DNA from: Candidatus Melainabacteria bacterium
Lineage (GTDB): Bacteria > Vulcanimicrobiota > JABDET01
Length of the DNA stretch: 47,196 bases
Assembly: GCA_013286945.1 (NCBI GenBank)
Contig: JABDET010000004.1
Span: forward strand, 1-47,196
Reading direction: 5' to 3'
In this document: positions 27,493 to 36,174 of the stretch, one piece after another
Numbering within the stretch: position 1 is the first letter of the stretch
How the letters are laid out: every line of letters starts with the position of its first letter
The notes under the pieces: generated by a model
Seen by the model: the letters and a program-made list of their open reading frames with translations, nothing else
Database searches by the model: none
Told to the model about the DNA's origin: nothing
Position numbers and translations under genes: made by a program

Positions 27493-29304
27493 ATGGAGAA
27501 AGCTTTAGAAAAACTCTCAACACTTCCTGAGAAACCGGGGGTCTATCTTTTTAAAGATTCAACCGGGCAAGTGCTTTATGTGGGCAAAGCCGCTGCTTTG
27601 CGCCATCGCGTTTCTTCCTATTTTAGAAAGCAGGCAAACGCAAACCCCCGATTACAACTTCTGTTAGCCAAGATCGACGATTTGGACTATATTTTATGTG
27701 ATTCCGAATTGGAAGCCTTGCTTCTTGAATACAATCTCATCAAAGAACATCATCCCCCCTATAACGTCCGATTTCGAGATGACAAACGGTATCCGCTCAT
27801 CAAAGTGGTCATGACTGATCCCTTTCCGTACATCACCATCGCACGAAAGCGGCTGGATGACCGAAATCGTTACTTTGGCCCTTACGTTTCGACTCGTGAC
27901 ATGCGCAAAACCTTAAAAACCATTCGAAAGATTTTCCAGATCCGGTCGTGCACGATGAAAATAACGGGTCATGATCGCCCCTGTTTGTACTATCACTTGA
28001 AAGAATGCACCGCCCCTTGCATCGCCGCCATCACCCAGGCAGAGTATCGACGTTCTGTGGACGGGGTTATTCACTTTCTTGAAGGGAATGGAGAGCCTCT
28101 GGTTCGGGAGCTCACCAATCGCATGAAAGAGGCTTCACTTCACCTTGAGTTTGAACGAGCCGCCATTATTCGGGATCAACTTGAGTCACTGCAACAAGTG
28201 ATGGTTCGACAAAAGGTGGCTTCGAATCGGGAAGGGGACGAAGACTATGTAGGAATTGCAGAGGAGAGGGGACTTTCTGCTGCTTCTGTTTTTCATGTTC
28301 GACAAGGAAAACTCATTGGAAAAGATCAGTTTGTTTTCGAAAGCGTAGAATCAAGCTTGGAAGAGAGCTTTTCTGCCTTTATCGAAAAATATTACCAGGA
28401 CCTTAGCGCTATTCCTTCTCACATTTTTTCAGTATTTGACACGAAGGAAAACACTCTGCTTGAAGCGTTTCTAACAAACCGTGCTGGACATTCGGTGAAA
28501 CTGGAAGTCCCAAAACGGGGCGAAAAGAAGCAGATGCTCGATCTCCTCGAGAAAAACGCGAGACACCATTTGGAGTTGGCCTTGTTTAAGGAGACGCGAT
28601 CCCAAGGGATGATGAAGGCTTTACAAGGTATGCGAGATCTGTTTCTGCTCCCAACACTTCCCTTCCGGATTGAAGGCTATGACATCTCCACTTTGTTTGG
28701 AGAAGAGTCGGTCGGGTCGATGGTTGTTTTCCAAGGAGGGAAACCAGAGAAAAGTCATTACCGAAAGTTTGCCATCCAGCGAAAGAAAACCCCGGATGAC
28801 TTTGCCATGATGGAAGAACTGTTGAGCCGGCGAATCCAAAGACTTTCTGAAAGCGAAGAGGATCCGAGCTTCTCAGCCCAACCCGACTTGATCTTGCTCG
28901 ATGGTGGAAGAGGGCAGCTCTCAGTTGGGGTCAAGGTTTTGACTCAGCATCGCCGGATGGATATCCCGATCTTAAGCTTAGCCAAGGAAGAAGAAGAGAT
29001 CTACCTCCCCACCCGTTCAAAACCGATCAAACTCTCGCGGCATGATGCAGGGTTACGCATCTTGCAACAAGTGAGAGATGAAGCGCATCGATTTGCCATC
29101 TCGTTCCACAAGCAAAAGCGAGGAAAGAAAATGACACACTCCATTCTTGAAGAAATTGCCGGGGTAGGGAAAAAACGGGTTCAAAAGCTCCTCGAAGCCT
29201 TTGGTTCACTTGATCAAGTCAAAGTGGCTCTTCCTGAACAAATCGCACAGGTATTAAAGTGTTCCCGCCAACTCGCTGAAAAGATCTTGCAAAAGGCTTC
29301 TTGA
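27493..29304 (+). CDS. uvrC: Excinuclease ABC subunit C
   Basis: UvrC makes both incisions in nucleotide excision repair. It has a GIY-YIG domain at residues 10-95 (KPGVYLFKDSTGQVLYVGKA), the Cys-rich segment SCTMKITGHDRPCLYYHLKEC, a UvrB-interacting helical hairpin near 200-235, an RNase-H-like C-terminal nuclease (LILLDGGRGQLSVG near 470) and a terminal helix-hairpin-helix pair (LEEIAGVGKKRVQKLLEAFG). It is 603 residues and full length. It follows the YibQ-like gene by 3 bp. Confidence 0.96.
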   Translation: MEKALEKLSTLPEKPGVYLFKDSTGQVLYVGKAAALRHRVSSYFRKQANANPRLQLLLAKIDDLDYILCDSELEALLLEYNLIKEHHPPYNVRFRDDKRYPLIKVVMTDPFPYITIARKRLDDRNRYFGPYVSTRDMRKTLKTIRKIFQIRSCTMKITGHDRPCLYYHLKECTAPCIAAITQAEYRRSVDGVIHFLEGNGEPLVRELTNRMKEASLHLEFERAAIIRDQLESLQQVMVRQKVASNREGDEDYVGIAEERGLSAASVFHVRQGKLIGKDQFVFESVESSLEESFSAFIEKYYQDLSAIPSHIFSVFDTKENTLLEAFLTNRAGHSVKLEVPKRGEKKQMLDLLEKNARHHLELALFKETRSQGMMKALQGMRDLFLLPTLPFRIEGYDISTLFGEESVGSMVVFQGGKPEKSHYRKFAIQRKKTPDDFAMMEELLSRRIQRLSESEEDPSFSAQPDLILLDGGRGQLSVGVKVLTQHRRMDIPILSLAKEEEEIYLPTRSKPIKLSRHDAGLRILQQVRDEAHRFAISFHKQKRGKKMTHSILEEIAGVGKKRVQKLLEAFGSLDQVKVALPEQIAQVLKCSRQLAEKILQKAS

Positions 29305-29309
29305 AAAAA

Positions 29310-29867
29310 TCAACCTTCCTCTTTTGATCCTTTTCTTGTAACCAGAAGCATGACAGTAAACGCAGCTAGGCCAGCTCCATCCATAGGCCAATCGTATAAA
29401 GCGCCAAGTCGCCTCAAGTTGGCTTGCTCCATCTGTTCTTGTTCGGGGAAGGTAACCGACAGACTGCTGACAGGTTCCCTGAGCTTGATAGTCGTGGTGT
29501 ATTCTACTCTGTTATTCCGAAAGTTTGGATTATTCGCCCTGTAGACTACGCCATTCTCATATGAAACAGAAGAGCGCGCTGTAATGACCGGATTCCCTCC
29601 TCCCGTGTAAGTGGTCACTCGTTCAATGGATTCTACCTGGGGAAGCTCGTTCTTGAGATGCATTTCAACCGGATACGAGAAGCGACGTCTGACTCCACCT
29701 TCGTCTTCAAAAAAACGATCATCCTGGGGTTGAATGACCCGCACATGATTTACCGCCAATCGTTCAAGATCGTTATATGGACGTAGGTTCTCCACGGCTT
29801 GATATCCACCCCATCCACCAGCCCCTGCTCCAAGCAAAACTGCTCCAACCTTTATCCAATTGTTCAT
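29310..29867 (-). CDS. Two-helix membrane protein, unknown
   Basis: A 185-residue protein with a Gly-rich N-terminal membrane helix (VGAVLLGAGAGGWGGYQAV), a soluble beta-rich middle (ERVTTYTGGGNPVITARSSV; YTTTIKLREPVSSLSVTFP) and a second helix near the C-terminus (GAGLAAFTVMLLVT). The soluble part is probably periplasmic. ATG 29867 is chosen because AAAGGAG lies 8 nt upstream. The earlier GTG at 29876 overlaps that site. It is driven by a good copy of the shared box promoter and is convergent with uvrC. No family is recognised. Confidence 0.75.
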   Translation of the reverse strand: MNNWIKVGAVLLGAGAGGWGGYQAVENLRPYNDLERLAVNHVRVIQPQDDRFFEDEGGVRRRFSYPVEMHLKNELPQVESIERVTTYTGGGNPVITARSSVSYENGVVYRANNPNFRNNRVEYTTTIKLREPVSSLSVTFPEQEQMEQANLRRLGALYDWPMDGAGLAAFTVMLLVTRKGSKEEG

Positions 29868-29896
29868 GATTAGCACTCCTTTCTGATGCAGGTTGT

Positions 29897-29951
29897 ATCT
29901 TAGCAGAAAAGTCTCTCCAAATCAAGCTTCATTTGTAACCAACTTGTTAAA
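29897..29951 (-). promoter_or_regulatory. Box-containing promoter (site L)
   Basis: On the minus strand, TTTAAC (29951-29946) and GGTTAC (29940-29935) are 11 bp apart, TTGATT is at 29925-29920 and, 17 bp later, the extended -10 TGCTAAGAT has its hexamer at 29902-29897. The distance from first unit to -10 is 49 bp, identical to site D. Confidence 0.7.
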
Positions 29952-30003
29952 AAATGGACAGGGAAAACCTTAGCACTGGCGAAGTCCAAATGAGTTACGT
30001 CAC

Positions 30004-30879
30004 GTGAAACCAACCCGCAGCAGCACGAAAAAACAGTTCGTCCTTATAACAGGGCTATCCGGCTCTGGAAAAACTTTAGCTCTGCACCTCTTTGAAGATC
30101 TGAACTACTTTTGCGTGGATAATCTTCCGGCTGTTTTGCTACCCCAGTTTGCAGAAGTGTGCGACAAGAAAGGGATTAAGAACATCGCCGTGGTGATCGA
30201 CATTCGTGGCGGTGAGTTTTTCCACCAGCTCTCCTCTTCCCTTGAGCTGGTCAAGAAGCGAAAATTTTCCTTCGAAGTCCTTTACCTAGAATCAAGCGAT
30301 GAAGTGTTGGTACGTCGCTTTAGCGAAACTCGACGAAAACACCCCCTCTCACGCTCTGGACGTGTTTTAGATGGGATCCAACAAGAACGAAAACGCCTTT
30401 ACGAGGTTCGAGGGATGGCAGGCAAGATTATCGACACCTCGTCGTACACAGCTGCCCAACTCCGCGAAGAGCTCATGGCCCTTTATTTCTCCCCTTCCAG
30501 CGGGAAGCCGCTCAGAATTTCCGTTCTCTCCTTTGGCTACAAATATGGAATTCCACTGGATGCTGACTTGGTTTTCGATGTCCGCTTTCTTCCGAATCCT
30601 TATTATCAAGCCAAGCTGCAAAATCTTTCCGGGAACGATCTTCCAGTGAAAGAATTTGTCCTGCATCAACCTGACACCAAAACGTTTCTCGATTTTCTCC
30701 TCCCCTTTCTCGACTTTGCTATTCCGCAATACGAAAAGGAAGGAAAGCATCATGTCACCTTAGCGATTGGCTGTACCGGAGGACGTCATCGCTCCATTGT
30801 TTTAGCGAATGAAGTCTCCCGATTCTTACTGAAAAAACGCTACCCTGTCCGCGTTCAACACCGGGACGTACACCGTTGA
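30004..30879 (+). CDS. rapZ: RNase adapter / nucleotide-binding protein RapZ (YvcJ)
   Basis: RapZ has an N-terminal P-loop domain and a C-terminal sensor domain. In E. coli it guides RNase E to the GlmZ sRNA in response to glucosamine-6-phosphate. Walker A GLSGSGKT is at residues 17-24, DIRG near 62, YLESSDEVLVRRFSETRR near 97, and the C-terminal GCTGGRHRSIVLA near 257 is the phosphosugar-binding motif. It starts at GTG 30004. yvcK follows with a 4-bp overlap, the usual partner order rapZ-yvcK. Confidence 0.95.
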   Translation: MKPTRSSTKKQFVLITGLSGSGKTLALHLFEDLNYFCVDNLPAVLLPQFAEVCDKKGIKNIAVVIDIRGGEFFHQLSSSLELVKKRKFSFEVLYLESSDEVLVRRFSETRRKHPLSRSGRVLDGIQQERKRLYEVRGMAGKIIDTSSYTAAQLREELMALYFSPSSGKPLRISVLSFGYKYGIPLDADLVFDVRFLPNPYYQAKLQNLSGNDLPVKEFVLHQPDTKTFLDFLLPFLDFAIPQYEKEGKHHVTLAIGCTGGRHRSIVLANEVSRFLLKKRYPVRVQHRDVHR

Positions 30880-32276
30880 ACTTTTTGAAATGGTTTTATC
30901 CGGGGATGGGAATCAAGCGATGGCTTGGTCTTTCCATACTTGGTGTATTGATTTTTGCCCACGGTCTTATTCTGTTGGCCAACCTCAGGCTTGAAAACTA
31001 TACCGGAGGAATTGACAACTTCACCAATGTTCTGGTTTCGTATACAAACCGAGTTTTCGCTTGGGCTGTTTCAAACAGGGTCTCCATTCCATTCCTGTAC
31101 ACTTTCATGTTGGTGGGTGGTCTTCTTTTGGCAGCTTTTGGAATCTGGGGATGCATGCGATCGATCCTCAATGCGGTTACACCCGGGAATCGTGATTCTC
31201 TGGTTGACATCGTTTACCAGCAACGTTCGCTCAGTCGCGGCTTTAAGATTGTGACCATCGGAGGAGGAACTGGGCTTTCCACCTTGTTGCGGGGCTTAAA
31301 AGACTACACGAACAACATCGTCGCGGTCGTCACCGTCTCAGACGACGGGGGATCGTCGGGGAGACTCCGAAAAGAACTTGGCGTTCTCCCCCCTGGCGAC
31401 ATCCGAAACTGTCTTGTCGCGCTGGCAGACTCCGAAATTTTGGGCGAGCTTCTCCAATATCGATTCAGTGAGGGGGACGGTTTAGAAGGACACAGTTTCG
31501 GAAATTTATTTTTGGTGGCCATGACTGGCATTTCAGGAGACTTCCTCCAAGCCATCAAAGCGTCAAGCGGTGTGTTGGCCATTCGAGGAAAAGTTCTTCC
31601 AGCCACTTCGGAGTCTCTAACGCTGTGCGCAGAATTAGAGGACGGTACTTTGATCGAAGGAGAATCGGAGGTCAGCCGACATGGGAAACAGATCAAGCGT
31701 CTTTTTTCTAAGCCCCATCGACCTCAACCCCTCGAAGAAGTCATTCAAGCCATTAAGGAAGCGGATGCCATCGTCTTCGGTCCAGGTTCTCTCTACACAA
31801 GCATCATGCCCAACCTCTTGATTTCTCGAATGGTTGAAGCCATCCGAAATGCTCAAGGGGTAAAGATCTTCATTTGCAATTGCATGACCCAACCCGGAGA
31901 AACAGATGGCTACGCCGCTTCCAATCACCTCAAGGTCTTCACGAAGCAATTCGGACCAAACCTCATTGAGTTTGCCTTGGTAAATACCCTGGCTCCCGGG
32001 CACAAACTTCGGGCAAAGTATAAGGAAACCGGGGCCCAATTTGTGGAACCCGATCTTGACGAGATTCGGGGGATGGGAATTTCTCCCGTCCCTCTCCCCC
32101 TCATTAGCGAGACTGACCTTGTGCGGCACGACTCAAAACGCCTAGCCGAAGCGGTGATGAAGGTCATGATGGAGGGTTTGACTCGAGTGAACAAGCAATC
32201 TGCGGAAAAGCCTAGGGAAGGAACCGAGGAGGATGCAACGAACACAGGCTCCGGACCAGCGGCCCTAAACTCTTGA
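30876..32276 (+). CDS. yvcK: YvcK/CofD-like factor with membrane anchor
   Basis: YvcK proteins affect gluconeogenic growth and cell-wall shape and bind UDP-GlcNAc in Firmicutes. The core starts near residue 122: KIVTIGGGTGLSTLLRGL, VSDDGGSSGRLRKELGVLPPG cut by PGDIRNCLVALAD, then FGPGSLYTSIMPNL and MTQPGETDGY. Residues 1-105 hold two hydrophobic segments (about 15-35 and 62-88), so this form is membrane-attached, unlike Bacillus YvcK. The C-terminus has a disordered 25-residue tail. TTG 30876 overlaps the rapZ stop as TTGA. Confidence 0.9.
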   Translation: MNFLKWFYPGMGIKRWLGLSILGVLIFAHGLILLANLRLENYTGGIDNFTNVLVSYTNRVFAWAVSNRVSIPFLYTFMLVGGLLLAAFGIWGCMRSILNAVTPGNRDSLVDIVYQQRSLSRGFKIVTIGGGTGLSTLLRGLKDYTNNIVAVVTVSDDGGSSGRLRKELGVLPPGDIRNCLVALADSEILGELLQYRFSEGDGLEGHSFGNLFLVAMTGISGDFLQAIKASSGVLAIRGKVLPATSESLTLCAELEDGTLIEGESEVSRHGKQIKRLFSKPHRPQPLEEVIQAIKEADAIVFGPGSLYTSIMPNLLISRMVEAIRNAQGVKIFICNCMTQPGETDGYAASNHLKVFTKQFGPNLIEFALVNTLAPGHKLRAKYKETGAQFVEPDLDEIRGMGISPVPLPLISETDLVRHDSKRLAEAVMKVMMEGLTRVNKQSAEKPREGTEEDATNTGSGPAALNS

Positions 32277-32373
32277 TGGAGGGTAGAAGTCCAGCAGTTT
32301 ATCACATCCGTGTCCGCGGCCGATCACATCCTGTGGCCGCCGGAGGTCGTCATCCGTGACGCCACTGACTGCT

Positions 32374-32412
32374 GGACAAGCATCTTGGCGTCCCCGAAGG
32401 GGATCAATTCAT
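32374..32412 (+). repeat. Dispersed 39-bp repeat, copy 2
   Basis: This is the second copy of the repeat at 19828-19866, with one mismatch. It is preceded by TCACATCCGTGT and other short hairpins from 32295, with CCAGCAG/CTGCTGG (32290s and 32369-32375) as outer arms. It lies just upstream of box site E. Confidence 0.75.
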
Positions 32413-32433
32413 CCGGAATTCACGTGACGATAA

Positions 32434-32489
32434 GTTAACAACTTGGCAAAATCTGGATGATGATTTTCATCAGCGCAAGGGTATATAAT
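32434..32489 (+). promoter_or_regulatory. Box-containing promoter (site E)
   Basis: GTTAAC (32434-32439) and GGCAAA (32445-32450) are 11 bp apart, and the 16-bp block GTTAACAACTTGGCAA differs from site D in one base. The consensus -10 TATAAT is at 32484-32489, 50 bp from the first unit. The -35 region is poor. Confidence 0.75.
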
Positions 32490-32507
32490 TAAGGAGAGAG
32501 GTGAATC

Positions 32508-33107
32508 ATGCTAAAGGGAATTAAAATTCTTACTTCGTTACTTCTTCTCTGTTGGTGTTCCTTTACCAGTGCTTTCGCTGATAGTTATGGCGGGAGTAAC
32601 GCTATCCAAACTCCGCAGGTTATCGTTACCACCGTAACCATTAATTCGGTGAACATACCACAACTCCAATTAGCTAACATGACCCCTACCATGACTCAGG
32701 TTTCCCCCTCAACGAGTGTCAATGTGCCCAACATTACTATCCTTACGCCGCAAATGCAGAATTTTGCCCCACAACAAAGCGGTGTTTATCTCCAGCCCAT
32801 CTACGTCCCTACCGTAACGGTTCCAGAAGTTTCCTTTCCAGGCGTTTCCTTCACGAGTTCTCTTCCGATGTCATCGGGGGCTAGCTATTACACCCCTGGT
32901 CAATCTGAGACGTTTGTAGGCTCTTATGTCATCATGAATCATCTGATGGGAATACGATTTGACAATCTCCGCTTTACTAACCCGGATCACCGACGCAACG
33001 TTATCACGACGAGTGAATCAGCTAAGAAAGAGCTTGCACGTTTTGGCGAGACCTCTCACCTTAAGTCTCCGCTTGAAACAGAGTTCCTCTCCAAAGTAAA
33101 GCACTAG
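32508..33107 (+). CDS. Secreted Val/Pro/Thr-rich protein, unknown
   Basis: A 199-residue protein with a clear Sec signal peptide (ILTSLLLLCWCSFTSAFA, cleavage after AFA near residue 24). The mature part is rich in Val, Pro, Thr, Ser and Gln with loosely repeated P-x-V-x-(V/I)-x-x-V strands (TPQVIVTTVTINSVNIPQL, VPTVTVPEVSFPGVSF), suggesting an extended beta structure. The last 60 residues are charged (RFTNPDHRRNVI). AGGAGAGAGGTG gives a strong ribosome binding site. It is periplasmic or surface exposed. No family is recognised. Confidence 0.75.
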   Translation: MLKGIKILTSLLLLCWCSFTSAFADSYGGSNAIQTPQVIVTTVTINSVNIPQLQLANMTPTMTQVSPSTSVNVPNITILTPQMQNFAPQQSGVYLQPIYVPTVTVPEVSFPGVSFTSSLPMSSGASYYTPGQSETFVGSYVIMNHLMGIRFDNLRFTNPDHRRNVITTSESAKKELARFGETSHLKSPLETEFLSKVKH

Positions 33108-33120
33108 CAACCATTTTCGA

Positions 33121-34635
33121 TTAGAATCCAACCAAGTAACGTTGAAGCGCTGAAACGGCTAGATTAACCACAAGCTTCGGGAAAATTCCAATCAGAACAA
33201 CCACGAAACCTCCAACCCAAAGCGCTGTTTCCAATGGGATGAACGGCTTTCCTAGTTTGACCTCTTGGCTTTCTTTTTCGATGTACATCGCTTTGGCAAT
33301 TCGCAGATAGTAGAAAAGCGAGACGACGCTGTTCAACACACCCAGGGCTACAAGCCAGTAGAGTTTGCTGCTAAATGCAGCCACGAAAAGATAAAACTTG
33401 CCAACAAAACCGACCATCGGGGGAATACCTGCTAAAGACAAAAGAGAGATCAGGAAAACCAACGAAACGATCGGATATCGGGAACTAAGCCCGCGACAAC
33501 TGTTCACCGTCTCATACCCTTTGGCTGAAAGGTAGGTCACCACCCCGAAAGCAGTCAGTTCACTGAACAGGTAAGCCACGAGGTAAAATAAGACGGCCTG
33601 ATAGGCGATTTGGAGAGATGGAACAGAAAGGGGGGGCAAGCTTGCCATGGCGGAGAGTCCAACCAAGAAATAGCCCATTTGAGTGATTCCCGAATAAGCC
33701 AGCAGCCTCTTTAAATTTTGTTGATGGAGGGCCATCAGATTTCCAACAGTCATTGAAAGCGCACCCAAAATCGCGAAAGCCCAAGACCAAAAGAGTCCTG
33801 CCTCCGACATACTCGAAAGAAACACGCGTATCAACAACCCGATCACCGCTATTTTTGGAGCGACCGCCAAAAACGCCACCACGGGCGTTGGAGCCCCCTC
33901 GTAAACATCGGGTGCCCACATGTGAAAAGGAACAGCGGCAATCTTAAACGCCAGAGCACTCAAAATGAACAAAAGCCCCATGAGAAGCACTGGATCTTGC
34001 GCGAGCCTTACTAGGCTCACGGGACCTGGAGAAACCAAGTGGCGCAAATCGGTTGTTCCAAGTGAACCATAAACAAGACTGATGCCATAAAGAAGCAATG
34101 CCGAAGTGACCGCACCCATCAGAAAATACTTGAGGCCCGCTTCGCTTGATCTTGAATTATGCTTTAAATAAGAACACAGAATGTACAGGGGAAGACTCAT
34201 CAGTTCAAAAGAGACAAAGATTGCGAGAAGATCGGATGCACTGACAAGCAAGAAACATCCAAGTGTCGCAAACAAAATGAGGGCGTAGTATTCTCCCTGA
34301 AAAGGGGCATCTTCACTAAAATAAGCCAAGGAATACACCAGAGCAAGCAACGCAGCCACCATGAAGAGTCGCTTGAAAAAAAGTGCTAGAGCATCAACCA
34401 CAAACCCTTGGAAATAAGAACCCCCATCCGGCAGACTCATCAGTACATTGGCTGCTTCAGGGAAGAGCCGAGTCCCATACGTAAAGTGGACCACGATAAA
34501 AATGAGCGAAAGTCCAAGGATGGCACAATAGCCAATCACGTATTTTTCTTTTTTTGGAAGAAACCAATCCAAACCTAAGATTCCCACCGATAAGACAAGG
34601 AGCAAGATTTCAGGTGATAACGACGTTAAATCCAT
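33121..34635 (-). CDS. nuoN: NADH-quinone oxidoreductase subunit N
   Basis: A proton-pumping antiporter-like subunit of respiratory complex I. It is 504 residues with about 14 membrane helices. The family motif KIAAVPFHMWAPDVYEGAPTPV (here split: KIAAVPFHMW, then APDVYEGAPTP) lies near residue 235, and the conserved Lys and Glu positions are kept. It is the last gene of the minus-strand nuoJ-K-L-M-N block, 9 bp after nuoM. Confidence 0.95.
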   Translation of the reverse strand: MDLTSLSPEILLLVLSVGILGLDWFLPKKEKYVIGYCAILGLSLIFIVVHFTYGTRLFPEAANVLMSLPDGGSYFQGFVVDALALFFKRLFMVAALLALVYSLAYFSEDAPFQGEYYALILFATLGCFLLVSASDLLAIFVSFELMSLPLYILCSYLKHNSRSSEAGLKYFLMGAVTSALLLYGISLVYGSLGTTDLRHLVSPGPVSLVRLAQDPVLLMGLLFILSALAFKIAAVPFHMWAPDVYEGAPTPVVAFLAVAPKIAVIGLLIRVFLSSMSEAGLFWSWAFAILGALSMTVGNLMALHQQNLKRLLAYSGITQMGYFLVGLSAMASLPPLSVPSLQIAYQAVLFYLVAYLFSELTAFGVVTYLSAKGYETVNSCRGLSSRYPIVSLVFLISLLSLAGIPPMVGFVGKFYLFVAAFSSKLYWLVALGVLNSVVSLFYYLRIAKAMYIEKESQEVKLGKPFIPLETALWVGGFVVVLIGIFPKLVVNLAVSALQRYLVGF

Positions 34636-34644
34636 CTCTTTAGC

Positions 34645-36174
34645 TTACCTCATCATTCCATGAAATGCCCGCACGATTGGCCCTAATGAGCTTTGCGCAA
34701 CGGAAGTGATTAGACTCGGCATGATGCCGAAAACAATCATGACGATGACTAAACCAACCACATGGACCTGTTCCCACCACGGGTGACTAAACTCTTGGTT
34801 GGCATATTTTTCATTCAAGGGTCCAAAGAAAACCTTCTTGACCGTCAACAAGATGTACAAAGCGGTTAACACTAAACCGAGAGTGGCAATAATCATGAGC
34901 ACCTTCAAGAATCCGTACGCCCCCATAAAAGTCAAGAACTCGGCCACAAACCCGCTCATGCTTGGAAGTCCGAGACTAGCCAAACCTCCAACAATAAAGG
35001 TAGCCGCAAGAAAGGGGGCTTTGGGAGCTAACCCCCCGTGTTGTAAAACGTTTCGGGAATGTGTCTTTTCGTAAATTAGTCCGGCCAGAGCAAACAACAA
35101 AGCGGTGATGATCCCATGTGAAAACATTTGAAAGAGTGCCCCGGTCCACCCCAAAATATTTTGTGACGCAATGCCTAAGAAAACAATCCCCATATGGCTC
35201 ACGCTTGAGTAAGCAATGATGTACTTGATGTCGGTTTGTTTCAGCGCACACCAAGCGCCATAGAGAATATTAATTACCGCAATGATTCCGAAGAATTGAA
35301 GCCAAGTGTGGGCGCCATCAGGTAAAAGTCCACACGCAAATCGCATGATTCCATATCCCCCCATCTTAAGAAGCACCCCTGCCAAAAGCATGCTCACCGC
35401 GGTGGGGGCAGCGGAGTGACCATCGGGCAACCACGTGTGAAACGGGAAAAGACCTGCCTCGATCCCAAAAGCAATGAACAAAAGTGGAAAGACAATTCGA
35501 GCAAAACCTGGAATGTGGGCGAAGTTTGCTTCGGAGAGTTCAACCAAGTCAAAGGTGTGATGCGACAGCCCTGCTTGAACAGAGAAAAGATAAAGAGCAA
35601 AAAACCCAATAAAGATGAGTGCTCCGCCTAACTGAAGGTAAAGAATCAACTTAAGCGCCGAAAAGTCTCGCGTGGTGACCCAGCTTCGTGAGGCATGCTG
35701 CCCCTCCGATCCCCATATTCCGATAAGGAAGTAAATCGGTAGACTTGCTAATTCGTAGAACAGGATAAAGAAGAAAAGATCTAAGCTGACAAAAGATCCT
35801 GCCACTCCGGATTCAACCAAGAGCAGGAGGACAAAGTATTCTTTTACTCGTTCCTTTATTCCGAAAGATGCCAAGATGGCGGCCAAACTCAAAATTCCAG
35901 TCAGGAGAACCATGGGGAGACTGATCCCATCCACCCCCAAGTGGTATCCGATCCGAAGCGTTGGAATCCAATCGTACTGAACCTGAAATTGCCATCGCGC
36001 TCCCGCCGGATCATACCCAGCATAGACCATAATCGAAATGGCAAGCATAACCAAGCCGGAGAGAAAAGCCACGAATCGGATGAGATAAGGTTTTCCCTTT
36101 GGCAAAAAAGAGATGACCAGCGCACCCAAGAGAGGAGCCAGAATAAAAATTGTTAAGGCTTCACTATCCACCAA
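34645..36174 (-). CDS. nuoM: NADH-quinone oxidoreductase subunit M
   Basis: The second antiporter-like subunit of complex I, 509 residues. It has YHLGVDGISLPMVLLTG near residue 77, FLFFILFYELASLPIYFLIG with the conserved Glu, IEAGLFPFHTWLPDGHSAAP near 240 and AYSSVSHMGIVFLG. The GTG start at 36174 overlaps nuoL by 22 bp. Confidence 0.95.
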   Translation of the reverse strand: MVDSEALTIFILAPLLGALVISFLPKGKPYLIRFVAFLSGLVMLAISIMVYAGYDPAGARWQFQVQYDWIPTLRIGYHLGVDGISLPMVLLTGILSLAAILASFGIKERVKEYFVLLLLVESGVAGSFVSLDLFFFILFYELASLPIYFLIGIWGSEGQHASRSWVTTRDFSALKLILYLQLGGALIFIGFFALYLFSVQAGLSHHTFDLVELSEANFAHIPGFARIVFPLLFIAFGIEAGLFPFHTWLPDGHSAAPTAVSMLLAGVLLKMGGYGIMRFACGLLPDGAHTWLQFFGIIAVINILYGAWCALKQTDIKYIIAYSSVSHMGIVFLGIASQNILGWTGALFQMFSHGIITALLFALAGLIYEKTHSRNVLQHGGLAPKAPFLAATFIVGGLASLGLPSMSGFVAEFLTFMGAYGFLKVLMIIATLGLVLTALYILLTVKKVFFGPLNEKYANQEFSHPWWEQVHVVGLVIVMIVFGIMPSLITSVAQSSLGPIVRAFHGMMR

